NCBI GenBank assembly: GCA_014960805.1
Contig: CP063163.1
Coordinates: forward strand, 1,940,001 to 2,004,000
Direction: 5' to 3'
DNA from: Cytobacillus suaedae
GTDB lineage: Bacteria; Bacillota; Bacilli; Bacillales; Bacillaceae_L
Length of the DNA stretch: 64,000 nucleotides
The notes below the pieces were generated by a model. The model saw only the letters and a list, made by a program, of their open reading frames with translations. It did not search any database and was not told the origin of the DNA. Numbering within the stretch: position 1 is the stretch's first letter; every line of letters starts with the position of its first letter. Positions 1 through 9,419 of the stretch are shown piece by piece. A program made the translations under genes and the position numbers.

Positions 1-168
1 AAAATGAGTGAAGGGCCACAACTTCCTCCGGGATTGCCAATCATTCCAGAAGAATATAAACCAAAACTAAAATTAATTACTAGAAAGCCGATATTACCTT
101 CAGAGCAAGAACTTGAAGAAAACAAAAGAGCAAGATCTGCTAAACTAAGAATCGCTGAAAAATTATAG
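1..168 (+). CDS. rsmH: RsmH (MraW), C-terminal end only
   Basis: The frame is open from base 1 to a TAG at 166-168 and gives the last 55 residues of a protein cut by the window edge. The ending, with [15 protein letters not shown], is the conserved C-terminus of RsmH, the S-adenosylmethionine-dependent methyltransferase for N4 of C1402 in 16S rRNA. The catalytic domain lies upstream of the window. Its place directly before ftsL is the usual position of rsmH at the head of the dcw cluster. Confidence 0.9.
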   Translation, partial: KMSEGPQLPPGLPIIPEEYKPKLKLITRKPILPSEQELEENKRARSAKLRIAEKL

Positions 169-208
169 ACGATCACATATATTACAAATGGGAGAAGGAG
201 GATTTCAA

Positions 209-574
209 GTGGGGAATTTAGCTTATAAAATAAATCAAACACATAAATATCAAGAGGAAATCAATCAGTCACCAAAGAAAAAGGTTGTAACTAAAAGAAA
301 AGCTCGTTTTACTCTTGGTGAAAAATGCTTAGGTTTATTATTTGCTGGAGTAGTTATGTTTGGTGCAACGGAAATTATTTCAAACCAAATTACAATTTAT
401 ACTACAAATATTGAAATCCAAAAAGTAGAGACTGCTATTGATGGTCAATTGAAGCAAAATAATGATTTATATGTTCAAGTAAAAGAGCTAAGTACATATG
501 AGAGAATTTGGGGGAAAGCTCAGGAACTTGGTCTATTTTTAAACGAAGATAACGTTAAGGTTGTAGTGGATTAA
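209..574 (+). CDS. ftsL: Cell division protein FtsL
   Basis: A small bitopic division protein that partners with DivIB and DivIC and helps activate septal wall synthesis. At 121 aa it is close to B. subtilis FtsL (about 117 aa). The N-terminal third is basic and cytoplasmic, one hydrophobic segment (around residues 40-60) spans the membrane, and the outer part is a short coiled coil with an ERIWGKAQELGL motif. I chose the GTG at 209 because GGAGAAGGAGG at 191-201 is a strong ribosome-binding site for it; the in-frame ATG at 188 would put that site inside the gene. Only 4 bases separate it from pbpB. Confidence 0.9.
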   Translation: MGNLAYKINQTHKYQEEINQSPKKKVVTKRKARFTLGEKCLGLLFAGVVMFGATEIISNQITIYTTNIEIQKVETAIDGQLKQNNDLYVQVKELSTYERIWGKAQELGLFLNEDNVKVVVD

Positions 575-578
575 GGCT

Positions 579-2795
579 ATGAAGTGGCAGAAAAGTAAAA
601 ATATAAACAGAGGAGCTGCAATTATATCTATATTTTTTGCAATGCTCTTTTTTCTGTTAATTGGAAGATTTATTTATATTCAATCCACTGGAGTAGTTGA
701 CGGACAAGCTCTTGCAGCATTGGCGGAGGAAAAGTATACAAAACAAAGGACGATTGAAGCCAAGAGGGGAACGATATACGACAGAACTGGACAAGCTATT
801 GCACAAGATACCCCAGCTTACACAGTAGTAGCCATTCTAGACGAAACGTTACCATCGCATGTAACTGATCCATATGATACAGCTCGAAAACTTTCACCAC
901 TTCTAAAGATAAGTGAAGAAGAAGTGGTGAAAATCCTTACAAAGGATAGAAAACAAGTAGAGTTTGGATCAAAAGGCCGTGATATTAGTCATAGCCTAAA
1001 GCTTGAAATCGAAGCATTAGAAATACCTGGAATTGCTTTCATTCGTGATTCGAAACGGTACTATCCGAATGGTACTTTTGCCTCCCACACAATAGGCTAT
1101 GCCCAAAAGGTGGAAGACGAGGATACAAGTGAAAGTGTAACTGTTGGTATGCTGGGGTTAGAAAAAAGCTTGAATGATTATTTAGTTGAAACGGATGGTT
1201 ACCTTAAGTTTCAATCAGATAATCGGGGATTTAAGCTCCCGGAGGCTGAAGAGCAAATTGTTCCACCTCAAAATGGAAATGATGTTTATTTAACCATTGA
1301 TCAAAAAATACAAACCTTCCTAGAAGACTCCATGAATAAGGCGGTCCAACAGTATGAACCGAAAAAGATCATCGGGATAGTCGCACATGCTAAGACTGGC
1401 GAGATATTAGCAATGAGTACTAGGCCGAGTTTTGACCCAAATGTGAGGAATATTAGCAATTATTTAAACGATGCGATTTCTTATCGTTTTGAACCTGGTT
1501 CAACCATGAAAATCTTTACTCTAGCAGCAGCTATTGAGGAAGGTGTTTACAATGGTCAAGAAGCTTTTCAATCAGGGGAATACCATGTAGGAAGGTTTAG
1601 AATAAGGGACCATAATAAACGTGGTTGGGGTAAGATTTCTTATGATGAAGGAGTTCAACGCTCATCCAATGTTGCTTTTGCGAAACTAGCTTCTGAAAAA
1701 CTTGGAACCGACACCTTATTGCAATACCTCAATCGCTTTGGATTTCATCAACCCACAGGAATCAATATTGATGGAGAAGTAAATAGTATTATCAATTTCA
1801 CGTACGAGCTTGAAAAAATAACAACTGCTTTTGGACAAGGCTCTGCCATTACACCTATTCAGCAAGTTCAAGCAGCCACAGCAATAACAAATAATGGAGT
1901 CATGATGAAGCCGTATGTAATTGATAGAATTGTAGATTCAAGCACAAATAAAGTAATCAATGATTATAAACCTGTTGAGGTTGGTACGCCAATTTCGGAA
2001 AACACATCCAAAAAGGTTCTTGATATTCTTGAGACGGTTGTTACTTCTGAAAATGGAACCGGGCAGGTATATGCTATTGACGGATATAATGTGGCTGGTA
2101 AAACAGGTACTGCCCAAATACCTAATCCGACAGGAGAAACACCGTATCTAACTGGACATGGTAATAATATTTTCTCTTTTATCGGGATGGCACCAAAAGA
2201 AGATCCTAAATTAATCGTTTATATTGCCGTTGAGCAGCCTAAATTAAAAGAGTATGAAAAGGGTTCTGAGCCTGTTTCGATGATTTTTAACCCAGTTATG
2301 AAAAATAGCTTACAATACTTAAATATAGAGCCTATCAAAAAGAAGGAAACTCCTGGTCCAACAAGAAGTAAGCTAGGGATTGAAATTAAATCATACGTTG
2401 GGACAGAAGTAGAGCAGGTTATGACTGATTTGACAGCTAAAGGATTGAACGTTATTACTTTAGGTTCAGGGAAGGTTGTTAAGGCTCAGATTCCAGCGGA
2501 TGGTGAAAATGTCATTCTGGGAGAACGTGTGGTAATACTAACAGAAGGAAATGTTGTCATGCCTGATGTCACTGGTTGGTCACTTAGGGATGTAATGAAA
2601 GTAGCTAATCTAGTAAAGTTACAGCCGAATGTTGTTGGCAGGGGCTATGTATTTCAACAAAACCTTGCACCAGGGACAAAATTAAAGGAGGAGGACTATC
2701 TTATTGTTCATCTTAAACCTCCTTATAGTCCAGAGGAAAGTTCAGATTTAGAGGATGGGGAAGAGGGACAGGGAGAGTCTCCACCTATTGATTAA
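579..2795 (+). CDS. pbpB: Penicillin-binding protein 2B, septal transpeptidase
   Basis: Class B PBP (738 aa) that cross-links peptidoglycan at the division septum. After a short cytoplasmic tail and one membrane anchor (about residues 12-33) come the dimerisation domain and the transpeptidase domain. The penicillin-binding triads are visible: STMK with Ser308 and Lys311, SSN at 362-364, and KTG at 508-510. Two PASTA domains fill roughly residues 595-715, followed by an acidic tail. It is slightly longer than the B. subtilis protein (716 aa). It follows ftsL after 4 bases and is probably translated from the same mRNA. Confidence 0.96.
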   Translation: MKWQKSKNINRGAAIISIFFAMLFFLLIGRFIYIQSTGVVDGQALAALAEEKYTKQRTIEAKRGTIYDRTGQAIAQDTPAYTVVAILDETLPSHVTDPYDTARKLSPLLKISEEEVVKILTKDRKQVEFGSKGRDISHSLKLEIEALEIPGIAFIRDSKRYYPNGTFASHTIGYAQKVEDEDTSESVTVGMLGLEKSLNDYLVETDGYLKFQSDNRGFKLPEAEEQIVPPQNGNDVYLTIDQKIQTFLEDSMNKAVQQYEPKKIIGIVAHAKTGEILAMSTRPSFDPNVRNISNYLNDAISYRFEPGSTMKIFTLAAAIEEGVYNGQEAFQSGEYHVGRFRIRDHNKRGWGKISYDEGVQRSSNVAFAKLASEKLGTDTLLQYLNRFGFHQPTGINIDGEVNSIINFTYELEKITTAFGQGSAITPIQQVQAATAITNNGVMMKPYVIDRIVDSSTNKVINDYKPVEVGTPISENTSKKVLDILETVVTSENGTGQVYAIDGYNVAGKTGTAQIPNPTGETPYLTGHGNNIFSFIGMAPKEDPKLIVYIAVEQPKLKEYEKGSEPVSMIFNPVMKNSLQYLNIEPIKKKETPGPTRSKLGIEIKSYVGTEVEQVMTDLTAKGLNVITLGSGKVVKAQIPADGENVILGERVVILTEGNVVMPDVTGWSLRDVMKVANLVKLQPNVVGRGYVFQQNLAPGTKLKEEDYLIVHLKPPYSPEESSDLEDGEEGQGESPPID

Positions 2796-2805
2796 AGTGG
2801 TGAGG

Positions 2806-2836
2806 AATGGGTTAATAAATCCATTCTTTTTTTTGT
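2806..2836 (+). terminator. Rho-independent terminator after pbpB
   Basis: GAATGG (2806-2811) pairs with CCATTC (2822-2827) and is followed by eight T. The stem is short and A/T-rich, so termination may be partial. It separates the vegetative division unit from the sporulation gene spoVD. Confidence 0.6.
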
Positions 2837-2896
2837 TCTAGCCTAAAAAGTACAAGCATATATTTGAACGAGCCTAGTTAAAGGAGGTTCTAATCT

Positions 2897-4822
2897 ATGC
2901 GGGTCTCAAATGTAACAGTACGTAAAAGATTAGCGGTTGTATTATTAGTTGGAATTCTCATTTTTTTAATCATTGATGTAAGGTTAGGTTATGTTCAATT
3001 TATCTTAGGGAACAAACTAACCGGGCTTGCCGACGATTCTTGGAGTAGGGATATTCCTTTTGAGCCTGAAAGAGGAGAGATACTCGACCGAAACGGAGTA
3101 CCACTTGCTACAAATATGAGTGCCCCGTCAGTTATGGTCGTGCCTAGGCAGGTCGAAGATCCGGTTGATACGGCTGAAAAACTAGCAGCAGCCCTTAATA
3201 TGTCAAAGGAAAAGGCATATAAGCATGTAACAAAAAACGAAAGAATTGAACGAATTCATCCAGAAGGTAGAAAAATTTCACATGAGAAGGCTAAAGAAAT
3301 TAGAGCCTTGGGTTTGAAGGGAGTCTATATTGCTGAAGATTCCAAACGTCATTATCCTTTTGGAAGCTATCTATCCCATGTGTTAGGATTTGCGGGTATT
3401 GATAACCAAGGGTTAACTGGCCTAGAGTTATATTATGATGAACAATTAAGTGGCACGGCAGGAAGTGTTAAGTATTATTCAGATGCTAAGGGTAAACGTA
3501 TGCCAGACATTGCAGATGATTATACAGCACCGGTTGATGGGTCAAATCTAAAATTAACAATAGATACACGTGTTCAGACGATTATTGAAAGAGAATTAGA
3601 TAATGCTGAAGCTACTTATAATCCAGATGGGATAATTGCAATTGCGATGAACCCGAACAATGGTGAAATTTTGGCGATGTCTAGTAGACCAGACTTTGAT
3701 CCGGCTAATTTTAGAAACGTTCCATCTGAAATCTATAATCGTAACTTACCAGTTTGGAGTACGTATGAACCTGGATCTACGTTTAAAATTATTACACTTG
3801 CAGCTGCTTTAGAAGAGAAGAAAGTAGACTTAGAAAAAGATAACTTTCATGACCCTGGCTTTGTGAAAGTAGCCAATGCGAGATTACGTTGCTGGAAAAA
3901 AGGTGGTCATGGTAGCCAGACCTTTTTAGAAGTTGTCCAAAATTCTTGTAACCCGGGGTTTGTTGAATTAGGAGAACGTCTTGGTAAAGAAAAGTTATTT
4001 GGATACATTCGCAATTTTGGATTTGGGCAAAAGACTGGTATTGACCTTCAGGGTGAAGGTAAAGGGATTATGTTTAAAATGGACCGAGTAGGCCCAGTTG
4101 AGCAAGCAACAACAGCCTTTGGTCAAGGTGTTTCCGTTACGCCAATTCAACAAGTTGCCGCCGTTGCCGCTGCAGTTAATGGTGGTACCCTTTATACACC
4201 TTATATTGCAAAGGAATGGGTTGACCCAATCAGTGGGGATGTTATAAGTCGAAATACACCAAAGGCTAAAGGAAGAGTTATCTCAGAAGAAACGTCTAAG
4301 ATAGTACGACATGCCCTTGAAAGCGTTGTTGCACAAGGAACAGGGAAAGGCGCATTTGTTGAGGGTTATCGAGTTGGAGGTAAGACAGGAACAGCACAGA
4401 AATCTAAGCCTGGTGGAGGATACCTACAAAACAATCACATCGTATCATTTATTGGTTTCGCGCCTGCTGATGATCCACAAATTGTAGTTTATTTAGCGGT
4501 AGATAATCCGAAGAATACACTTCAATTTGGAGGAGTAGTAGCCGCACCTATTGTTGGGAACATCATGGAAGATAGTTTAAGAGCTTTAAATGTAGAGCCT
4601 CGTAAAAATCAAATTGAAAAAGAATATACAAATTGGCTTGATCCAAAGCCTGTTGTGGTACCTAATGTGGTTGGATTAACTAAAAGAGAAATCCAGCAAC
4701 AATTGTTAAATCTTAAGCTTGATATAAGTGGAGAAGGAGACGTAATAGTTGAGCAGGCTCCTGAACCGGGTGTTAAGGTGAAAGAAGGAACTACAATAAG
4801 AGTTTATTTAGGGGAAAAATGA
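2897..4822 (+). CDS. spoVD: SpoVD, sporulation-specific class B PBP
   Basis: Transpeptidase needed for spore cortex peptidoglycan, acting in the outer forespore membrane with the SEDS protein SpoVE (known for the family). At 641 aa it matches SpoVD (about 645). It has one N-terminal membrane anchor (about 12-32), the motifs STFK (Ser294, Lys297), SCN (350-352) and KTG (496-498), and a single C-terminal PASTA domain (about 580-640). PBP2B next door has two PASTA domains, which helps tell the paralogues apart. AAGGAGG at 2880-2886 is the ribosome-binding site. CATATATT at 2858-2865 resembles a sigma-E -10 element, but I see no convincing -35. Confidence 0.94.
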   Translation: MRVSNVTVRKRLAVVLLVGILIFLIIDVRLGYVQFILGNKLTGLADDSWSRDIPFEPERGEILDRNGVPLATNMSAPSVMVVPRQVEDPVDTAEKLAAALNMSKEKAYKHVTKNERIERIHPEGRKISHEKAKEIRALGLKGVYIAEDSKRHYPFGSYLSHVLGFAGIDNQGLTGLELYYDEQLSGTAGSVKYYSDAKGKRMPDIADDYTAPVDGSNLKLTIDTRVQTIIERELDNAEATYNPDGIIAIAMNPNNGEILAMSSRPDFDPANFRNVPSEIYNRNLPVWSTYEPGSTFKIITLAAALEEKKVDLEKDNFHDPGFVKVANARLRCWKKGGHGSQTFLEVVQNSCNPGFVELGERLGKEKLFGYIRNFGFGQKTGIDLQGEGKGIMFKMDRVGPVEQATTAFGQGVSVTPIQQVAAVAAAVNGGTLYTPYIAKEWVDPISGDVISRNTPKAKGRVISEETSKIVRHALESVVAQGTGKGAFVEGYRVGGKTGTAQKSKPGGGYLQNNHIVSFIGFAPADDPQIVVYLAVDNPKNTLQFGGVVAAPIVGNIMEDSLRALNVEPRKNQIEKEYTNWLDPKPVVVPNVVGLTKREIQQQLLNLKLDISGEGDVIVEQAPEPGVKVKEGTTIRVYLGEK

Positions 4823-4832
4823 CAAAAATAAT

Positions 4833-4866
4833 AGCCTGGAGGATTCTTCCTTAAGGCTTCTTTTTC
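4833..4866 (+). terminator. Terminator after spoVD
   Basis: An 11-position stem (AGCCT...AGGCT, one mismatch, 4833-4858) with a TTCT loop, then TCTTTTTC. A good intrinsic terminator. Confidence 0.8.
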
Positions 4867-4955
4867 TATCACGAACAAATCACAAAAGTATTCATAAATA
4901 GTAAAGGGAATTTACAATGATACTGTTCATCATTTAAAATAACTAGGGGGAACAA

Positions 4956-5018
4956 ATGCAAAGTAGTCATTTTACCCCTAGACAAAACTTTTATAAATAT
5001 CGTAATATGAAAACTTAA
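4956..5018 (+). CDS. Candidate 20-codon leader ORF upstream of murE
   Basis: ATG at 4956 follows an AGGGGG ribosome-binding site (4945-4950) by 5 bases and opens 20 codons ([10 protein letters not shown]...) to TAA at 5016-5018, 41 bases before the murE start. The ribosome-binding site lies inside an inverted repeat, CTAGGGG (4943-4949) with CCCCTAG (4975-4981). The ORF's own bases could therefore fold back and cover its start. No known function; it may be a leader peptide or a chance ORF. Confidence 0.3.
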   Translation: MQSSHFTPRQNFYKYRNMKT

Positions 5019-5059
5019 GTCTGAAGAACTTCGTGATAAATATGAGAGGAAATGGTTTT

Positions 5060-6526
5060 ATGGATTTAAACACGTTAATTACAAATTTACATACACATTC
5101 AATTGATGGGATAAACAATAACCCTTCTATTACTTCAATAGAAATGGATTCACGCCAAGTCACCAGCGGTTCCCTGTTTATATGTATCAAAGGGGATCAG
5201 TTTGATGGGCATGATTTTGCGAAACAGGCAGTTGAAAAGGGTGCTGTCGCAATCTTATCACAAGTGGAGCTAAATCTTCCCGTACCAGTAGTTAGAGTCA
5301 GAGATACAAGAAGAGCTATGGCTATATTAGCTGATACATTTTATGATCAGCCAACTCAAAAACTTCATTTAATAGGTGTTACTGGAACAAATGGTAAAAC
5401 GTCAACTACACATATTATTGAAAAGGTTATGAGAGACCAAGGGCTGCGTACTGGTATGATTGGTACGATGTACATGAAAATTGGGGAAAAAGTATATGAG
5501 ACCAAAAATACAACTCCTGAATCATTAACATTACAAAAAACGTTTGCAACCATGGTTACTGAGAAGGTTGACACAGCTGTAATGGAGGTGTCTTCACATG
5601 CACTAGATATTGGACGAGTTCATGGTTGTGATTTTAATATTGCTGTTTTTACGAACTTAACACAAGATCACTTGGATTTTCATAAATCAATGGATGACTA
5701 TCGAAGAGCAAAGGGATTGTTATTTTCGGGACTAGGAAATTCCTTTAACATACATAATCCCAAGTTTGCTATCTTAAATAGTGACGACATATCTTCACAG
5801 GAGTACCAAAAAAGCACTGCAGCAACTGTTATTACATATGGCATTGACAACAATAGCGACATTATGGCAAAAGATATTTCAATGACTTCGTCTGGTACTA
5901 TCTTCACATTGGTTACACCATTTGGGTCGAAAACAGTGAATACTAAATTAGTAGGTAAGTTTAGCATTTATAATATTTTAGCTTCAGTTGCGACATGTCT
6001 ATATTCCGGTATTCCGATAGAAACGATTATCAAATCAATTGAAGGCTTAGAGGGGATTCCTGGTCGCTTTGAATTGGTCCACGAAGGCCAAGGATTTACA
6101 GTCATTGTTGACTATGCACATACGCCAGATAGCCTTGAAAATGTCCTTACAACTGTAAAACAGTTTGCAAAAGGAAAAGTAACAGTAGTGGTAGGGTGTG
6201 GGGGAGACCGTGATAGGACAAAACGACCGTTAATGGCTTCCATTGCGACTAAATATGCTGACTGTTCTATTTTCACATCAGATAACCCTAGGTCTGAGGA
6301 TCCACAACAAATCCTAATTGAAATGGAAGTTGGGGCAGAGGGGAACTATAAAACAATTATAGACCGAGAAGAAGCAATCAAATTTGCTGTAAACCAAGCT
6401 CAAAATAATGATGTAATTGTAATCGCTGGAAAAGGTCATGAAACCTATCAAATTATTGGAGCTAACACGCTTGATTTTGATGATCGACTCGTTGCTGCAA
6501 AGGCTATAAAGGAGCGTAGAAACTAA
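5060..6526 (+). CDS. murE: UDP-MurNAc-tripeptide synthetase (meso-DAP-adding)
   Basis: Adds the third residue, meso-diaminopimelate, to UDP-MurNAc-L-Ala-D-Glu in the cytoplasm. The protein has 488 aa. The N-terminal substrate domain has the SRQV...GSLFICIKG pattern, the ATPase loop reads [13 protein letters not shown], and the C-terminal domain has DNPRSEDP, the signature of DAP-specific rather than Lys-specific MurE. I use the ATG at 5060 because AGAGGA (5045-5050) sits 9 bases before it; in-frame ATGs at 5033 and 5042 lack such a site. The end overlaps the next gene by one base. Confidence 0.95.
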   Translation: MDLNTLITNLHTHSIDGINNNPSITSIEMDSRQVTSGSLFICIKGDQFDGHDFAKQAVEKGAVAILSQVELNLPVPVVRVRDTRRAMAILADTFYDQPTQKLHLIGVTGTNGKTSTTHIIEKVMRDQGLRTGMIGTMYMKIGEKVYETKNTTPESLTLQKTFATMVTEKVDTAVMEVSSHALDIGRVHGCDFNIAVFTNLTQDHLDFHKSMDDYRRAKGLLFSGLGNSFNIHNPKFAILNSDDISSQEYQKSTAATVITYGIDNNSDIMAKDISMTSSGTIFTLVTPFGSKTVNTKLVGKFSIYNILASVATCLYSGIPIETIIKSIEGLEGIPGRFELVHEGQGFTVIVDYAHTPDSLENVLTTVKQFAKGKVTVVVGCGGDRDRTKRPLMASIATKYADCSIFTSDNPRSEDPQQILIEMEVGAEGNYKTIIDREEAIKFAVNQAQNNDVIVIAGKGHETYQIIGANTLDFDDRLVAAKAIKERRN

Positions 6527-6999
6527 TGTTACTTTACAAACATGTAAAAGAATTATTTCCCTTAACAAAGGGAATACAAGAGGATACGCTTCCCTTTCTA
6601 ACAGTCTATATAAATTCTGAGGAAACTGTTTCTAAAGGTCTTTACATTCCAATTGTTGATTCAACTGACAAAAAGTATAGCGATTACTTACTAGATGCTA
6701 TAAATGGTGGTGCGATAGCGGCTATCTGGCCAAATGGTCAACCAGTACCGAAATTTGTACCAAATCATTTTCCAACTTTTATGGTAGATGATACATTAGA
6801 GGCTCTTGAAAAACTAGTAGATTTATACGAAGACAATATGCCTACGTTGAAAACAGAATTTAGACTATCTAAAACAGATAATCATAATGAAGAAAATTTC
6901 ACATATGATAGTCCTGTAACCCGTAGATTGATAAAATTATCGGATAAAATTGAAGATTTAAAGGGCAAAACTCAGGAAGGAGGGAGTAATCATGCTTGA
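6526..6999 (+). CDS. Orphan MurF-like N-terminal (UDP-substrate) domain protein
   Basis: A 157-aa protein that I read as a lone Mur-ligase N-terminal domain. [20 protein letters not shown] and [12 protein letters not shown] follow, in order, the KGDLFVALKG, ENGAVAVV and VVDDTLKALQ blocks of MurF/MurE domain 1. No GTNGKT ATP loop follows: residues 96-157 are charged and probably helical, with none of the central or C-terminal Mur-ligase domain. The start overlaps the murE stop (TAATG) with GGAG just upstream, and its end overlaps mraY by 8 bases, so translation is coupled on both sides. It sits where many bacteria keep full murF. It is either a retained remnant or an accessory protein; catalysis is not expected. 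The family call is by eye. Confidence 0.6.
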   Translation: MLLYKHVKELFPLTKGIQEDTLPFLTVYINSEETVSKGLYIPIVDSTDKKYSDYLLDAINGGAIAAIWPNGQPVPKFVPNHFPTFMVDDTLEALEKLVDLYEDNMPTLKTEFRLSKTDNHNEENFTYDSPVTRRLIKLSDKIEDLKGKTQEGGSNHA

Positions 7000-7966
7000 A
7001 CAAGTCATCTTGTTTACAATTATAATGGGGTTTCTAATTTGTGTCCTACTATCCCCACTTTTTATTCCCTTCTTACGTAGATTAAAATTTGGACAAAGCA
7101 TAAGAGAGGAAGGGCCTAAGTCACATCAAAAAAAATCAGGGACCCCAACAATGGGTGGTATCGTGATATTATTATCCATTGTTATAACAACACTTGTTAT
7201 GACGGGTAAATTTTCCGAACCTACAGTAACCACTTTCTTATTGCTATTTGTAACACTTGGTTATGGTCTTCTTGGATTTCTTGATGATTTTATAAAAGTT
7301 GTAATGAAAAGAAACTTAGGACTTACTTCAAAACAAAAGCTCGCTGGTCAAATAATCATTGCTATTATATTTTATTTTATAGCTAATAAGAATGGTTTTT
7401 CTACAGTGGTTGAAATACCTGGTTTAGATATTGGTTTTGACTTAGGTTGGACGTATGTATTTTTTATTATTTTTTGGCTTGTTGGTTTTTCAAATGCTGT
7501 TAATTTGACAGATGGATTAGATGGATTGGTATCAGGTACAGCAGCCATCGCCTTTGGTGCCTTCGCTGTATTAGCTTGGAATCAATCAGAGTTTGAAATT
7601 GCCATTTTTTCAGTAGCTATAGTAGGGGCAGTGCTTGGGTTCTTAGTATTTAATGCACACCCTGCAAAGGTATTTATGGGAGATACAGGATCTCTTGCAT
7701 TAGGTGGAGCGATTGCAACCATTGCGATCCTAACAAAACTAGAGATATTACTAATCATTGTTGGTGGAGTTTTTGTACTTGAGACACTCTCTGTCATTCT
7801 ACAGGTTATCTCCTTTAAAACCACAGGGAAGAGAATCTTTAAAATGAGTCCGTTGCACCATCATTATGAGCTTGTAGGATGGTCTGAGTGGCGTGTAGTA
7901 GTCACGTTTTGGACAGTTGGTTTATTATTTGCAATGCTAGCAATCTATATAGAGGTGTGGATTTAA
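6992..7966 (+). CDS. mraY: Phospho-MurNAc-pentapeptide translocase
   Basis: Transfers phospho-MurNAc-pentapeptide from UDP to undecaprenyl phosphate to make lipid I. The 324-aa protein is a polytopic membrane enzyme with about ten hydrophobic segments. Conserved cytoplasmic motifs are present: [10 protein letters not shown] near the N-terminus, FLDDFIKV with the aspartate pair, NLTDGLDGL, and [14 protein letters not shown] near the C-terminus. Ribosome-binding site AGGAGGG lies just before the ATG, inside the end of the preceding gene. Confidence 0.97.
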   Translation: MLEQVILFTIIMGFLICVLLSPLFIPFLRRLKFGQSIREEGPKSHQKKSGTPTMGGIVILLSIVITTLVMTGKFSEPTVTTFLLLFVTLGYGLLGFLDDFIKVVMKRNLGLTSKQKLAGQIIIAIIFYFIANKNGFSTVVEIPGLDIGFDLGWTYVFFIIFWLVGFSNAVNLTDGLDGLVSGTAAIAFGAFAVLAWNQSEFEIAIFSVAIVGAVLGFLVFNAHPAKVFMGDTGSLALGGAIATIAILTKLEILLIIVGGVFVLETLSVILQVISFKTTGKRIFKMSPLHHHYELVGWSEWRVVVTFWTVGLLFAMLAIYIEVWI

Positions 7967-9319
7967 TTGAAAAAAACAGATAAATATCTTCAGAAGAATG
8001 TACTAGTTCTAGGATTGGCTAAAAGTGGGTCCGCGGCTGCAACTTTACTTCATGAGTTGGGTGCAAATGTTACAGTTAATGATCAAAAGCCGATCGAAGA
8101 GAACGAAGCTGCAAAAGCATTGCAACAAATCGGTATAAAAGTCGTATGTGGAGGTCATCCAATTGAAATTTTGGATGATCATTTTGACGTTATTGTTAAA
8201 AATCCTGGAATCCCCTATACGAACCCACTTTTAGTTAGAGCCATCGAGCGGGAAATTCCGATCATTACAGAAATTGAACTCGCTTATCAAATCAGTGAGG
8301 CAGACTTTATAGGTATTACAGGATCGAATGGCAAAACAACTACTACAACTTTACTTTATGAATTCCTAGAAAAGGGTAATCAAAAGCCTCTTATAGCAGG
8401 AAATATAGGGACAGTAGCTTGTGAAGTTGCAAAAAAAGCAACAAAAGACAATGTCATTGTTACCGAATTGTCTTCATTTCAATTAATGGGAATCGAGAAC
8501 TTTAGACCCAAAGTAGGGATCCTCTTAAATATATTTGACGCCCATCTTGATTATCATGGAACGAAAGAAAACTATGTGAATGCAAAAGGTCAATTACTTG
8601 TTAATCAAGAAGAGACTGACTATAGCGTCATTAATGCTGATGACTTAGAAGTAATGGGTTTAGGTGAAAATAGTAAGGCTAAAAGGGTTCTGTTTTCTAC
8701 AAAACGTATTCTCGAAGAAGGGACCTACGTAAAAGACAGCTATATTTATTACAATCAAGAACCTGTGATTCGCATTGATGATATTGCACTACCCGGAACA
8801 CATAACCTTGAAAATATAATGGCTGCCATATCAGCTGCTAAATTAATTGGAGTATCAAATGATGCTATCAGGCAAGTCTTAACGGTTTTCACAGGTGTAA
8901 AACACCGCTTGCAATTCGTTGATACAATCAATGGTCGTAAATTTTTTAATGACTCAAAGGCCACGAATATTTTAGCAACACAAAAAGCAATAACTGCTTT
9001 TAATCAATCTATAATTTTATTAGCTGGTGGGCTAGACCGCGGAAATGAATTTGATGATTTAATACCAGAGTTAAAGTCTGTTAAATCATTAATTGTGTTT
9101 GGTCAAACTGCTCCTAAACTTGAAAGAGCAGGTAGATTAGCTGGAATAGATTCAATAAAATATGTCGATAATGTGGAACATGCGGTAAAAGTGGCATATG
9201 ATCATTCAAACGAAGGAGATGTAATTTTACTGTCTCCGGCGTGCGCAAGTTGGGATCAATATAAAACTTTTGAAGAAAGAGGAGACATTTTTATTCATGC
9301 CGTGCATAAGCTTAAATGA
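7967..9319 (+). CDS. murD: UDP-MurNAc-L-Ala:D-Glu ligase
   Basis: Adds D-glutamate to UDP-MurNAc-L-Ala. At 450 aa it matches the family. It shows a Rossmann-type N-terminus ([17 protein letters not shown]), the ATP loop [13 protein letters not shown], and a C-terminal [19 protein letters not shown] block typical of MurD. The start is a TTG that directly abuts the mraY stop, with AGAGGTG upstream; no in-frame ATG or GTG lies closer to the conserved N-terminus. Confidence 0.96.
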   Translation: MKKTDKYLQKNVLVLGLAKSGSAAATLLHELGANVTVNDQKPIEENEAAKALQQIGIKVVCGGHPIEILDDHFDVIVKNPGIPYTNPLLVRAIEREIPIITEIELAYQISEADFIGITGSNGKTTTTTLLYEFLEKGNQKPLIAGNIGTVACEVAKKATKDNVIVTELSSFQLMGIENFRPKVGILLNIFDAHLDYHGTKENYVNAKGQLLVNQEETDYSVINADDLEVMGLGENSKAKRVLFSTKRILEEGTYVKDSYIYYNQEPVIRIDDIALPGTHNLENIMAAISAAKLIGVSNDAIRQVLTVFTGVKHRLQFVDTINGRKFFNDSKATNILATQKAITAFNQSIILLAGGLDRGNEFDDLIPELKSVKSLIVFGQTAPKLERAGRLAGIDSIKYVDNVEHAVKVAYDHSNEGDVILLSPACASWDQYKTFEERGDIFIHAVHKLK

Positions 9320-9419
9320 GGGCTCGTCTAAGAGTAAAAATGCTGTGGTTTAAATATAGATAACTTCTATTTTTTCACCGTAATGCAAGCCCTTAATCTA
9401 AGATCTTGGGGTGTTTACG

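Noticed and set aside
6526-6999. Frameshifted full-length murF
   Set aside because: The bases after 6999 are mraY in its own frame, with no sign of a Mur-ligase ATPase domain in any frame before it.
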